The translations under genes and the position numbers were made by a program. From positions 1-6,425 of the forward strand of contig CANMNU010000071.1 of the NCBI GenBank assembly GCA_947499175.1: DNA of 6,425 nucleotides, given 5' to 3'. The DNA is from Alphaproteobacteria bacterium (GTDB lineage: Bacteria > Pseudomonadota > Alphaproteobacteria > Paracaedibacterales > CAITNM01). Of the stretch, positions 1 to 6,028 are shown piece by piece; positions within the stretch are counted from its first letter, which is position 1, and every line of letters begins with the position of its first letter. The notes beneath the pieces were generated by a model. The model did no database searches, was not told where the DNA came from, and worked only from the letters and a program-made list of their open reading frames with translations.

Positions 1-36
1 ATTGACAATATAGCCAAGGAGATGCCGTGGTGGTGA

Positions 37-370
37 ATTTGTGAAATACTGTCAATATTTCATAAATACTTAAATCACCATTCACTGGCAGCTGTGTGCG
101 CTACCTACGTAGCGCATCATGGCAGCTCGCAAGAGCTCATTAATTACTAAATTAACACAGGTAGCTTTTAAAACGAGAGAATAGAAACCTACAAAGCTGA
201 AACGAAAGAAAAAAGAGAACAAAGTTGGGTTAAAGGTCATGCTAAATTTGTTTATCGGTTTAATATTTTAAAAAATGTTTATTAAATATTGAAAAATACA
301 ATTTAAAAACATTAAAATTACTTAAGGTTTATTTTAGTCATTTTGAATGTTCGCATATTATAAAATTCTT
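37..370. other. Non-coding stretch upstream of rpmJ promoter
   Basis: I find no reading frame here longer than about a dozen codons with a plausible start. The left part (to about 155) has mixed composition and several short inverted repeats, listed separately. From about 156 to 370 the DNA becomes very AT-rich, with poly-A and poly-T runs and no recognisable RNA gene, riboswitch or repeat. The first 36 bases are open in frame 1 and end in TGA (reading IDNIAKEMPWW), so they could be the tail of a plus-strand gene outside the window, but 11 residues cannot establish that. Confidence 0.6.
86..155. repeat. Cluster of three perfect short hairpins with a direct repeat
   Basis: Three consecutive perfect inverted repeats, each with a 4-base loop, are visible. 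TGCGCTAC (97-104) pairs with GTAGCGCA (109-116) around CTAC. AGCTC (124-128) pairs with GAGCT (133-137) around GCAA, a GNRA-type tetraloop. TTAATT (140-145) pairs with AATTAA (150-155) around ACTA. The 8-base word TGGCAGCT occurs directly at 86-93 and again at 120-127, flanking the first hairpin. No T tract follows the first two stems, so a classical Rho-independent terminator is not supported. The cluster could be the 3' end of an upstream transcript, a small structured RNA or a protein-binding site. Function unknown. Confidence 0.5.
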
Positions 371-399
371 TTGACAAGTAGTTCTTAAAGACCTAGAAT
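371..399 (+). promoter_or_regulatory. Sigma70-type promoter for rpmJ and the reductase gene
   Basis: A perfect -35 box TTGACA (371-376) is followed after exactly 17 bases by TAGAAT (394-399), which differs from the consensus -10 at one position. Transcription would start near 406, giving a leader of about 19 bases that carries the ribosome binding site AAGGTGA (414-420). It is the best promoter match in the window and fits the high expression needed for a ribosomal protein gene. Confidence 0.75.
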
Positions 400-424
400 G
401 TGAACCAAGCTAGAAGGTGAAATT

Positions 425-550
425 ATGAAAATTGCAAACTCATTAAAAACTCTAAGAAGTCGTGACAAAGACTGCAAATTAGTGCGTCGCAAAGGTCGCG
501 TATATGTTATTAACAAGAAAAAGCCACGCTACAAAGCACGCCAAGGGTAA
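425..550 (+). CDS. rpmJ: 50S ribosomal protein L36
   Basis: This encodes a 41-residue, very basic protein, a component of the large ribosomal subunit. The translation starts MKIANSLKTLRSRDKDCK, continues with LVRRKGRVYVINKKKPRYKARQG and stops at TAA. The end GRVYVINKKKPRYKARQG and the 41-residue length match the L36 family in its alphaproteobacterial form, which typically starts MKIANSLKSLK/R. Of the four zinc-ligand positions of classical L36 only one Cys remains (residue 17), so it is the non-zinc-binding (C-) type. The start is fixed by a strong Shine-Dalgarno sequence, AAGGTGA, four bases upstream. It is the first gene after a strong promoter and lies 8 bases before the ferredoxin reductase gene, so it probably shares a transcript with it. 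Confidence 0.95.
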   Translation: MKIANSLKTLRSRDKDCKLVRRKGRVYVINKKKPRYKARQG

Positions 551-558
551 GATTTAAA

Positions 559-1581
559 ATGCTCCATCAAACCGACGTTGTCATTATTGGCGCCGGTCCG
601 GTGGGGCTGTTTGCTGTTTTTGAATGTGGCATGGCAAAGTTAAATTGTCATGTTATTGATGCCTTTGAAAAAATTGGCGGTCAATGTTCTGCTTTGTACC
701 CCGAAAAACCCATCTATGATATTGCGGCCCATCCCGCAATTACCGCTCAAGATTTAATCGAACAGCTTGAAAAACAGGCTGAACCATTTAACCCAACTTA
801 CCATCTTAATCAACAAGTTGTTAATTTGACTCAGCTAAATGATCATGGAACTGATTGGTTAGTCACCACATCAACAGGAACCCAAATCAAAGCAAAAAGC
901 ATTATCATTGCCGCAGGGGTAGGGGCCTTTGGTCCTAATCGCCCCCCATTGGAAAACATTGCAGACTTTGAAGGTACTAGTATTCATTATGCTGTGCGCC
1001 AAAAAGATACCTACCGCAATAAGCATGTTGTAATTGCTGGTGGTGGTGATTCGGCAGTAGATTGGGCACTGTTATTGAAAGATATTGCTAGTTCAGTAAG
1101 CGTTGTGCACCGTAGAGCAAAATTTAGGGCTGCACCAGACAGTGAATCCAAACTCAATGCCGCTGTTAATAATGGAGAAATTCAATTAGTAGTGCCTTAC
1201 CAGTTAAGCGGTTTACAAGGGATCGATGGCAAGTTGCAAACTGTTGAGGTTACAGTCCTTGATGGTCAAAAAAAACTACTTCAAGCAGATTATTTATTAC
1301 CATTTTTTGGGCTTTCTATGAATCTTGGACCCATTACTGAGTGGGGCTTAGGGTTGGAAAAAAGCTATATAGCAATTGATCAAGCAACAAGTTCCACAAA
1401 TCGGAAAGGCATATATGCCATTGGCGACATTGCTACTTATTCACATAAGTTGAAGCTAATTTTAACTGGATTTGCAGAGGCAGCCCAAGCAGCCCACGCA
1501 ATTAGACAGCACCTATTTCCTGATGAGATTGTTCACTTTGAATACTCAACCACCAAAGGTGTTCCAGGGGCCGTCTGTTAA
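559..1581 (+). CDS. Ferredoxin--NADP+ reductase, type 2 (thioredoxin reductase-like)
   Basis: This 340-residue FAD flavoprotein should transfer electrons between NADPH and ferredoxin or flavodoxin in the cytoplasm. The FAD-binding motif IIGAGPVGLFA is at residues 9-19 and the family signature GGQCSALYPEKPIYDI at 40-55. The NADPH-binding motif VIAGGGDSAVDWA is at 158-170, followed by VHRRAKFRAAP at 183-193, whose Arg pair is of the type that contacts the NADP phosphate. The second FAD motif, GIYAIGDIA, is at 284-292. There is no CxxC redox pair after the NADPH motif, which separates it from true thioredoxin reductases and points to the YumC-like FNR group, as does the length. The start ATG follows rpmJ by 8 bases, with AAGGG (543-547) at the end of rpmJ as a likely ribosome site. 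The 3' end overlaps the convergent antiporter gene by 4 bases. Confidence 0.9.
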   Translation: MLHQTDVVIIGAGPVGLFAVFECGMAKLNCHVIDAFEKIGGQCSALYPEKPIYDIAAHPAITAQDLIEQLEKQAEPFNPTYHLNQQVVNLTQLNDHGTDWLVTTSTGTQIKAKSIIIAAGVGAFGPNRPPLENIADFEGTSIHYAVRQKDTYRNKHVVIAGGGDSAVDWALLLKDIASSVSVVHRRAKFRAAPDSESKLNAAVNNGEIQLVVPYQLSGLQGIDGKLQTVEVTVLDGQKKLLQADYLLPFFGLSMNLGPITEWGLGLEKSYIAIDQATSSTNRKGIYAIGDIATYSHKLKLILTGFAEAAQAAHAIRQHLFPDEIVHFEYSTTKGVPGAVC

Positions 1582-2867
1582 TAGCGTTCTTTCTTAATCG
1601 GCACTATTACAATATAAGCAATAACAACTGCTGCTAAAATATAACAATAATAAACTTGGCCTGCAATTACTAAAGGGGAAACTCCTGACAGTGTGCTTGC
1701 CAATAAAATCTGCGCCCCATAGGGTATAATTCCTTGGAAAACACAGGAAAAAATATCAAGCCAAGCCGCAGTATAATGGTTTGGAATTTTATAACGGTGA
1801 GCTATAGTTTTAGCAATTTCACCGCTAAAAATAATCGCAACACAGTTGTTTGCTATTAATACATCAAAAACTGAAACAATAGCACCAATTACCAGTTGTG
1901 CTGAACGTCTAGTTAAATGATGCGCTTTGCCAATAAAATCAGCGACATAGCGCATGGTGCCCATGTCTTTTAACATTCCAGCTAGTCCACCGACAAATAG
2001 TGATAATAAAAATATTTCATGCATGCTTTCAAAGCCTTTGCAAATATCTTTAGCAAAACTAACAATACTGTAGTCACTATGGGCAAAGCCAATTGTCCAG
2101 GCTGTAATTAAGCCTGTAATTAAGACTTGAAATACGTTTAACCCAGCAAACGCTAAGCTTACAAGTACAACATATGGAATAATCAAAATTAGGTCATAGT
2201 CTTTAACTGCAGAAGCAGTTGTTGGGGTATGTATGAACCACAAAATTATCAACATAATTGCGGCAGCGATACAGGCAACAATTGCATTCAAAACTAATTT
2301 TTTACGAAAATCTGCCCCTTGTGAAAGAACTGCTGCAATGGTTGTGTCCCCCACCGGGGATAAGCTATCACCAAACATAGAGCCACCAATGACTGTGGCA
2401 ATTGCTAAATCCAAAGGCAAGACTCCATGACCTGCAATACCTACAGCGATTGGCCCCATGGTAGCGATTGTACCCATGGAAGTACCTATAGCAGTTGAAA
2501 TGAAGGCTGCAGTTAGAAATATTCCAATTAAAACAAAATGACTTGGAATTAGTGATAACACTAGGTTAACAGTAGCATCTACGCATCCAATAGATTTGGT
2601 GACCACATTAAAGGCGCCAGCTAGCAAAAATATTAGGCACATGGTTACAATATCACGGTGCCTTAGGCCATCAAGAAAACTATTCAAGCGTTCTTGAGTT
2701 GGTCCTTTTAGCAATAAAAATGCTAGCATTATTGCTGGAATAATCGCAACAGTTGGTGCAATTTGGTAAAAAGCATGATCAATGCCCTGCCAGGTAAATA
2801 GCAATCCACTACCTACAAAAAGACCTAAAAATAGAAAAATTGGAGAAAATAATATTAAAAAATTCAT
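1578..2867 (-). CDS. nhaC: NhaC-family Na+/H+ antiporter
   Basis: This 429-residue polytopic inner-membrane protein is very hydrophobic, with roughly ten or more predicted membrane segments. It resembles the NhaC antiporter family (ion transporter superfamily), which exchanges Na+ for H+. Recognisable parts are IGTSMGTIATMGPIAVGIA (127-145) and the family hallmark GGSMFGDSLSPVGDTT (161-176). A related second-half segment is VFDVLIANNCVAIIFSGEIAK (333-353), with buried Asp and Asn-Asn. Family members can carry other substrates, so Na+/H+ specificity is inferred. The ATG is the first one after an in-frame TAA only 9 bases upstream, so the N-terminus cannot be longer. No good Shine-Dalgarno sequence precedes it. 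A promoter with a short leader lies immediately upstream. The gene ends convergently on the ferredoxin reductase gene, with both stops inside one TTAA. Confidence 0.88.
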   Translation of the reverse strand: MNFLILFSPIFLFLGLFVGSGLLFTWQGIDHAFYQIAPTVAIIPAIMLAFLLLKGPTQERLNSFLDGLRHRDIVTMCLIFLLAGAFNVVTKSIGCVDATVNLVLSLIPSHFVLIGIFLTAAFISTAIGTSMGTIATMGPIAVGIAGHGVLPLDLAIATVIGGSMFGDSLSPVGDTTIAAVLSQGADFRKKLVLNAIVACIAAAIMLIILWFIHTPTTASAVKDYDLILIIPYVVLVSLAFAGLNVFQVLITGLITAWTIGFAHSDYSIVSFAKDICKGFESMHEIFLLSLFVGGLAGMLKDMGTMRYVADFIGKAHHLTRRSAQLVIGAIVSVFDVLIANNCVAIIFSGEIAKTIAHRYKIPNHYTAAWLDIFSCVFQGIIPYGAQILLASTLSGVSPLVIAGQVYYCYILAAVVIAYIVIVPIKKERY

Positions 2868-2894
2868 GGCGCCATATTAAATCATAATTACGGC

Positions 2895-2923
2895 AGTATA
2901 ACCACTGATAGGAACAGTGTCTA
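2895..2923 (-). promoter_or_regulatory. Promoter of the NhaC-type gene with inverted repeat in the spacer
   Basis: On the minus strand, TAGACA (2923-2918, five of six -35 consensus bases) is followed after exactly 17 bases by TATACT (2900-2895, five of six -10 bases). Transcription would begin near 2888, leaving a leader of only about 20 bases and no clear Shine-Dalgarno sequence before the ATG at 2867. The arms CACTG and CAGTG (2919-2915 and 2907-2903, 7-base gap) lie between the two boxes, where a repressor or activator dimer could sit. The promoter call rests on the two boxes and their spacing. The operator is only suggested. Confidence 0.55.
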
Positions 2924-2948
2924 ACAAAAAACGCCTTGTCAGAAAATC

Positions 2949-4062
2949 TCAGTGCGATATTAATGATTTAACAACTGCCAGAGTTTGCGGTTCTGGTGGC
3001 GTGTAATTTTGCAACTGTTGTTCTGTTGGAACGTTTGGCCATATCAATGCATTTTGACTGCTGAGCAAATCATTTAGGTAATTCATATGTGTGTAATTCA
3101 TTGAATCAACCTTATAAATCACAATTGGCATAATCGATATAGTCTCTGAAATGGAGCTGGTTGATTCTCCTGGTACAATCATAAATCCCTTGTTTTTGTA
3201 CACAACGGCAGTGATAGCTTTTAAAGCAGAAGGCTTACCAAATTGAAAATCATAAAACTCAAAGTGTTCCCCTTGTTTAAACCCAGCTTTGTCCAATTCA
3301 TCCAAAAAAGCTTTTGAAATTCTGTCAATTTCGCCATTTTTATGGGAGTTAGGGTCTCTGTTATTAACATCAACAAAAGCTCCTGTACGCGGTCCGTTAG
3401 TAATAAGAATTTTGTGACCAGTTTCTTTTAGGTATTTACAAATTTGTATGGCAAATGTTTTTGCGCTTTCTTCGCTAAACAAACGCCAATCCTTGCCATT
3501 AGGCATTTCAGCGTCACCACCTAAAATAAGACCAACTTTAGCATCAATCATTTTAATGGTTTTTGTATCTTCTTCACTTAATAGCTTTTGCAGACATTCT
3601 GTGCAAAACCCCTTGGGTGGTTATAAGCTCTATTTTTTGTTTTTTTGCCCAGTTAGTAACATCGTTATTTATGGCGTGTTTTGGCATAGTTAAATATATA
3701 TTATGCAAGTCTTTCATTGAAACAAACCATTGGTGAGTACACAGCAGAATCTTTACATTTTTTGGAAGAACTCCAGCTGATTTAGCAAGCTCGATACCAA
3801 ACTGACCCGCAGTTACAATTATATTTGTTTTACCTTCATTTAGCTTGATACTTTCAAATTTAGCATTGGGAATTTCTATAATTTCAACATCATCTCTTAT
3901 CAAAGGGAAAGCCTCTGTTATTGCTTTTACCATATTCATTTCACCAACTTTAATTGGGTCATAAACCGTATAAACACATACTGCAGACTTAGGGTTTATC
4001 GAATAAAGTGCCAGTATTAGTGTGCTAGCAGCAATTGTAAAAAAAATTTTTAAATTTTTCAC
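2949..4062 (-). pseudogene. ELM1-like (DUF1022) family gene, split by a one-base frameshift
   Basis: Two open frames lie in line: 4062-3574 (162 aa, GTG start) and 3551-2949 (200 aa if begun at ATG). Dropping one base from the A run at 3589-3586 joins them into one 370-residue protein. The join reads GVLHRMSAKLLSEEDTKTIK and runs into MIDAKVGLILGGD, with no stop. The N-terminus has a hydrophobic stretch (about 5-22), perhaps a signal or anchor. ITTQGVLHRMS (148-157), LILGGDAEMPNGKDW (178-192), ILITNGPRTG and IVPGESTSSISETIS match, in order, the pattern of bacterial ELM1-like proteins (LVTRGALHR, GGDS...W, TTSRRTP, DSVSMVSEA), which have a GT-B glycosyltransferase-like fold. The role of bacterial members is not established. 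AAGTGAG lies upstream of the GTG. Family assignment is from motif memory and moderate. The frameshift is directly visible, though a sequencing error cannot be excluded. Confidence 0.65.
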
Positions 4063-4234
4063 ATTAACTCACTTGAAATTAAGGTATGCACAATGCAAGC
4101 TATCAAAAAAATAATTGACTGTAAAGAACTTAGAGAATACTCAGTTGGTTAGCTTTTTTGTATAAATTGATTTAGGCGTGAATTAACAAAATTCACTTGC
4201 AAATTAAATTAGGAATGGCTAGACATAATAGTGA

Positions 4235-4310
4235 GTCCCCATCGTCTAGAGGCCTAGGACATCGCCCTCTCAAGGCGGCAACACGGGTTCGAATCCCGTT
4301 GGGGACGCCA
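4235..4310 (+). tRNA. tRNA-Glu (anticodon CTC), CCA encoded
   Basis: A complete 76-base cloverleaf can be drawn. The acceptor stem is GTCCCCA (4235-4241) with TGGGGAC (4300-4306), followed by discriminator G and encoded CCA (4308-4310). The D stem is GTCT/GGAC. The anticodon stem is TCGCC/GGCGG with loop CTCTCAA, so the anticodon is CTC at 4269-4271. The T arm is ACGGG-TTCGAAT-CCCGT. The body matches bacterial tRNA-Glu. The first pair of the anticodon stem is a T-G wobble. CTC reads only the GAG codon, so a second tRNA-Glu (TTC) is expected elsewhere in the genome. No convincing promoter of its own is visible, and it may be processed from a longer transcript. Confidence 0.95.
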
Positions 4311-4366
4311 AAGTTTGTAGCTTTCCTTTTTGTGCAGACTATAAAGGGAAATGAAAAAGGTAATTT

Positions 4367-5386
4367 ATGAATCCCATTACCGAAAGGCGTTTGTATCAAT
4401 TTAAGGCAAACAAACGTGGCTATTATTCATTTTTTATATTTGTTACAATCTTTTTCATAACTTTATGTGCCGAGTTTATTGCTAACGACAAGCCATTACT
4501 AGTTAGCTACAAAGGTGAATTTTACTTTCCAATTTTTAAAAATTATCCAGAGACTACTTTTGGTGGGACATTTGAAACGGCCACTAATTATCGTGATCCA
4601 TTCGTTCAAAAATTAATAAAACCAAATGGGCTTATAATTTTAGCGCCAATTCCATTTGGAATCAACACGGTTAATTATGGTTTAACCAGTCCTGCTCCAT
4701 CATCACCTAGTTGGGATAATTTGTTAGGAACAGATGACCAAGGGCGTGATGTTCTAACTCGTCTACTTTATGGTTTTCGCATTTCAATTTTATTTGGATT
4801 AGCGCTTACGATAGGAGCTTCATTAATTGGAGTCTTTACTGGTGCTATTCAAGGCTATTTTGGAGGACGAATTGATCTGTTCATGCAAAGATTTATTGAA
4901 ATATGGAGTAATTTGCCTGTTTTGTACTTGCTAATCATTTTATCAAGTATGATTGAGCCTAATTTTTGGTGGCTTTTGATGATTATGTTAACTTTTTCAT
5001 GGATGACACTAGTTGGAGTGGTGAGGGCAGAATTTTTTCGTACCAGAACCCTTGATTATGTTCGAGCAGCTGAAGCGCTTGGTGTGCCAAGTAGGCGGAT
5101 AATTTGGCGACATATGCTGCCTAACGCAATGGTGGCTGTAATTACCTATTTACCATTTATTTTAAATGGCTCAATTGCAACCTTAACTTCACTAGATTTT
5201 TTGGGTTTTGGGTTGCCACCAGGATCAGCTTCACTTGGTGAATTAATCACCCAAGCAAAAAATAACATTCAAGCTCCTTGGTTAGGCTTAACTGCATTTT
5301 TTTCAATTTCAATACTGCTAAGCTTGTTGATTTTTACAGGAGAAGCTGTTCGAGATGCTTTTGATTCCAGAAAAATAAAATTTTAA
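4367..5386 (+). CDS. yejE: ABC transporter permease, YejE-like (oligopeptide/microcin C type)
   Basis: This 339-residue inner-membrane permease belongs to the OppC/DppC superfamily and is closest in layout to YejE. Family members pair with YejB as the membrane channel for peptide-like substrates delivered by YejA and powered by the ATPase YejF. A membrane segment near the N-terminus (about 19-38) is followed by a long external region to about residue 115. The family motif LLGTDDQGRDVLTRLLYGFRIS is at 119-140, and the permease domain follows with about five more membrane segments. The EAA loop that docks the ATPase is AAEALGVPSRRIIWRHMLPN (234-253). The length equals typical YejE (about 340). 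AAAAAGG (4354-4360) precedes the ATG by six bases. No partner gene is adjacent: a tRNA lies upstream and gmk converges downstream. The exact substrate is unknown. Confidence 0.85.
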   Translation: MNPITERRLYQFKANKRGYYSFFIFVTIFFITLCAEFIANDKPLLVSYKGEFYFPIFKNYPETTFGGTFETATNYRDPFVQKLIKPNGLIILAPIPFGINTVNYGLTSPAPSSPSWDNLLGTDDQGRDVLTRLLYGFRISILFGLALTIGASLIGVFTGAIQGYFGGRIDLFMQRFIEIWSNLPVLYLLIILSSMIEPNFWWLLMIMLTFSWMTLVGVVRAEFFRTRTLDYVRAAEALGVPSRRIIWRHMLPNAMVAVITYLPFILNGSIATLTSLDFLGFGLPPGSASLGELITQAKNNIQAPWLGLTAFFSISILLSLLIFTGEAVRDAFDSRKIKF

Positions 5387-5405
5387 TGGGTAAAATTATT
5401 ACCCA
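5387..5405 (-). terminator. Hairpin between convergent yejE and gmk, likely gmk terminator
   Basis: TGGGTAA (5387-5393) and TTACCCA (5399-5405) form a perfect 7-base stem around a 5-base loop. The hairpin overlaps the gmk stop codon and starts directly after the yejE stop. Read on the minus strand, the stem is followed by T-rich DNA (TTAAAATTTTATTTTT), as expected of a Rho-independent terminator for the mltG-gmk unit. On the plus strand no T run follows, so termination of yejE here is less certain. The stem is AT-weak. Confidence 0.45.
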
Positions 5406-6028
5406 CCTTGGCGCAACTCATTAACAAATTCAGCTAAACCAATTTGACGTGTGCGTTTTGAACGTTCAGCTACTAAAATTGCCATAATTTTGCCTAAACT
5501 TTTTTCAAAATTGTCGTTTACAATTACATAATCGTATTCTGGCCAGTGGCTAATCTCGGCAGAAGCATCACTCATTCTTTTGTTGATAGTTTCATCGTTA
5601 TCTTCCCCGCGACTTTTTAAGCGTTCATGCAGGGTTTCTAATGTCGGCGGTAAAATGAAAATCGTAACTAAGTCATTGCGGGCTAAATGGGCAATTTGTT
5701 GTGTTCCTTGCCAATCAATATCAAAAATAACATCAAATCCCTTTTCTAATTGATCAAATACAAATTTTTTAGGGGTGCCATAATAATTGCCAAATACTTG
5801 CGCGTGTTCAAGTAAAGCCTCAGAGTCTCGCATTTTAACAAAGTTATCTGCATCAACAAAAAAGTAATCCTTACCATGTTCTTCAGAATGACGTTTTGTG
5901 CGAGTTGTTACTGAAATAGAATTTCTAAGATTCATGTCTTGCTTAAGTAGCGCATGCGCAATTGTAGTTTTTCCAGCACCCGATGGGGATGATAAGACTA
6001 GCATTAAGCCGCGTCTGACAATGTTCAT
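5399..6028 (-). CDS. gmk: Guanylate kinase
   Basis: This 209-residue cytosolic enzyme phosphorylates GMP to GDP using ATP, an essential step of guanine nucleotide supply. The P-loop SSPSGAGKTT is at residues 13-22. The GMP-binding region includes NSISVTTRTKR (36-46) and HGKDYFF (51-57), followed by ALLEHAQVFGNYYGTP (71-86). The core motif DVIFDIDWQGTQQI is at 99-112, and the lid region ERLKSRGEDNDETINKRM at 135-152 carries the expected Arg residues. The length is normal for bacterial Gmk (about 205-215). The start ATG overlaps the mltG stop as TAATG, with AAAGGAA just upstream on the minus strand as ribosome site, so the two are likely translationally coupled. The final residues RQGG end in a stop that forms part of a terminator-like hairpin. 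Confidence 0.96.
   Translation of the reverse strand: MNIVRRGLMLVLSSPSGAGKTTIAHALLKQDMNLRNSISVTTRTKRHSEEHGKDYFFVDADNFVKMRDSEALLEHAQVFGNYYGTPKKFVFDQLEKGFDVIFDIDWQGTQQIAHLARNDLVTIFILPPTLETLHERLKSRGEDNDETINKRMSDASAEISHWPEYDYVIVNDNFEKSLGKIMAILVAERSKRTRQIGLAEFVNELRQGG

Noticed and set aside
1..36. Possible C-terminus of a plus-strand gene (IDNIAKEMPWW, stop TGA at 34-36)
   Set aside because: Eleven residues are too few to recognise, and one open frame of this length at a window edge is expected by chance.
2233..2430. Plus-strand open frame of 65 codons
   Set aside because: It lies wholly inside the NhaC-type gene on the other strand, whose conserved motifs account for the sequence.
3549..3576. 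Two separate, translationally coupled genes instead of one split gene
   Set aside because: The second frame is open well upstream of its ATG, and the restored junction reads as continuous protein. The two halves match consecutive parts of one family, and no clear Shine-Dalgarno sequence precedes the ATG.
3448..3693. Plus-strand open frame of 81 codons
   Set aside because: It is a shadow of the frameshifted ELM1-like gene, with no domain or ribosome binding site.
4115..4143. Promoter for the tRNA (TTGACT at 4115-4120)
   Set aside because: At 17 bases the -10 position reads TACTCA, only two matches to consensus. The CATAAT at 4224-4229 has no suitable -35 and lies too close to the tRNA.
4320..4351. 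Hairpin TTTCCTTT / AAAGGGAAA after the tRNA as a terminator
   Set aside because: The stem has a bulge, a long loop and no following T run, so neither a terminator nor a riboswitch is supported.
4193..4399. Minus-strand open frame of 68 codons
   Set aside because: It is the antisense of the tRNA-Glu. The peptide GIRTRVAALRGRCPRPLDD is the familiar artefact of translating a tRNA backwards.
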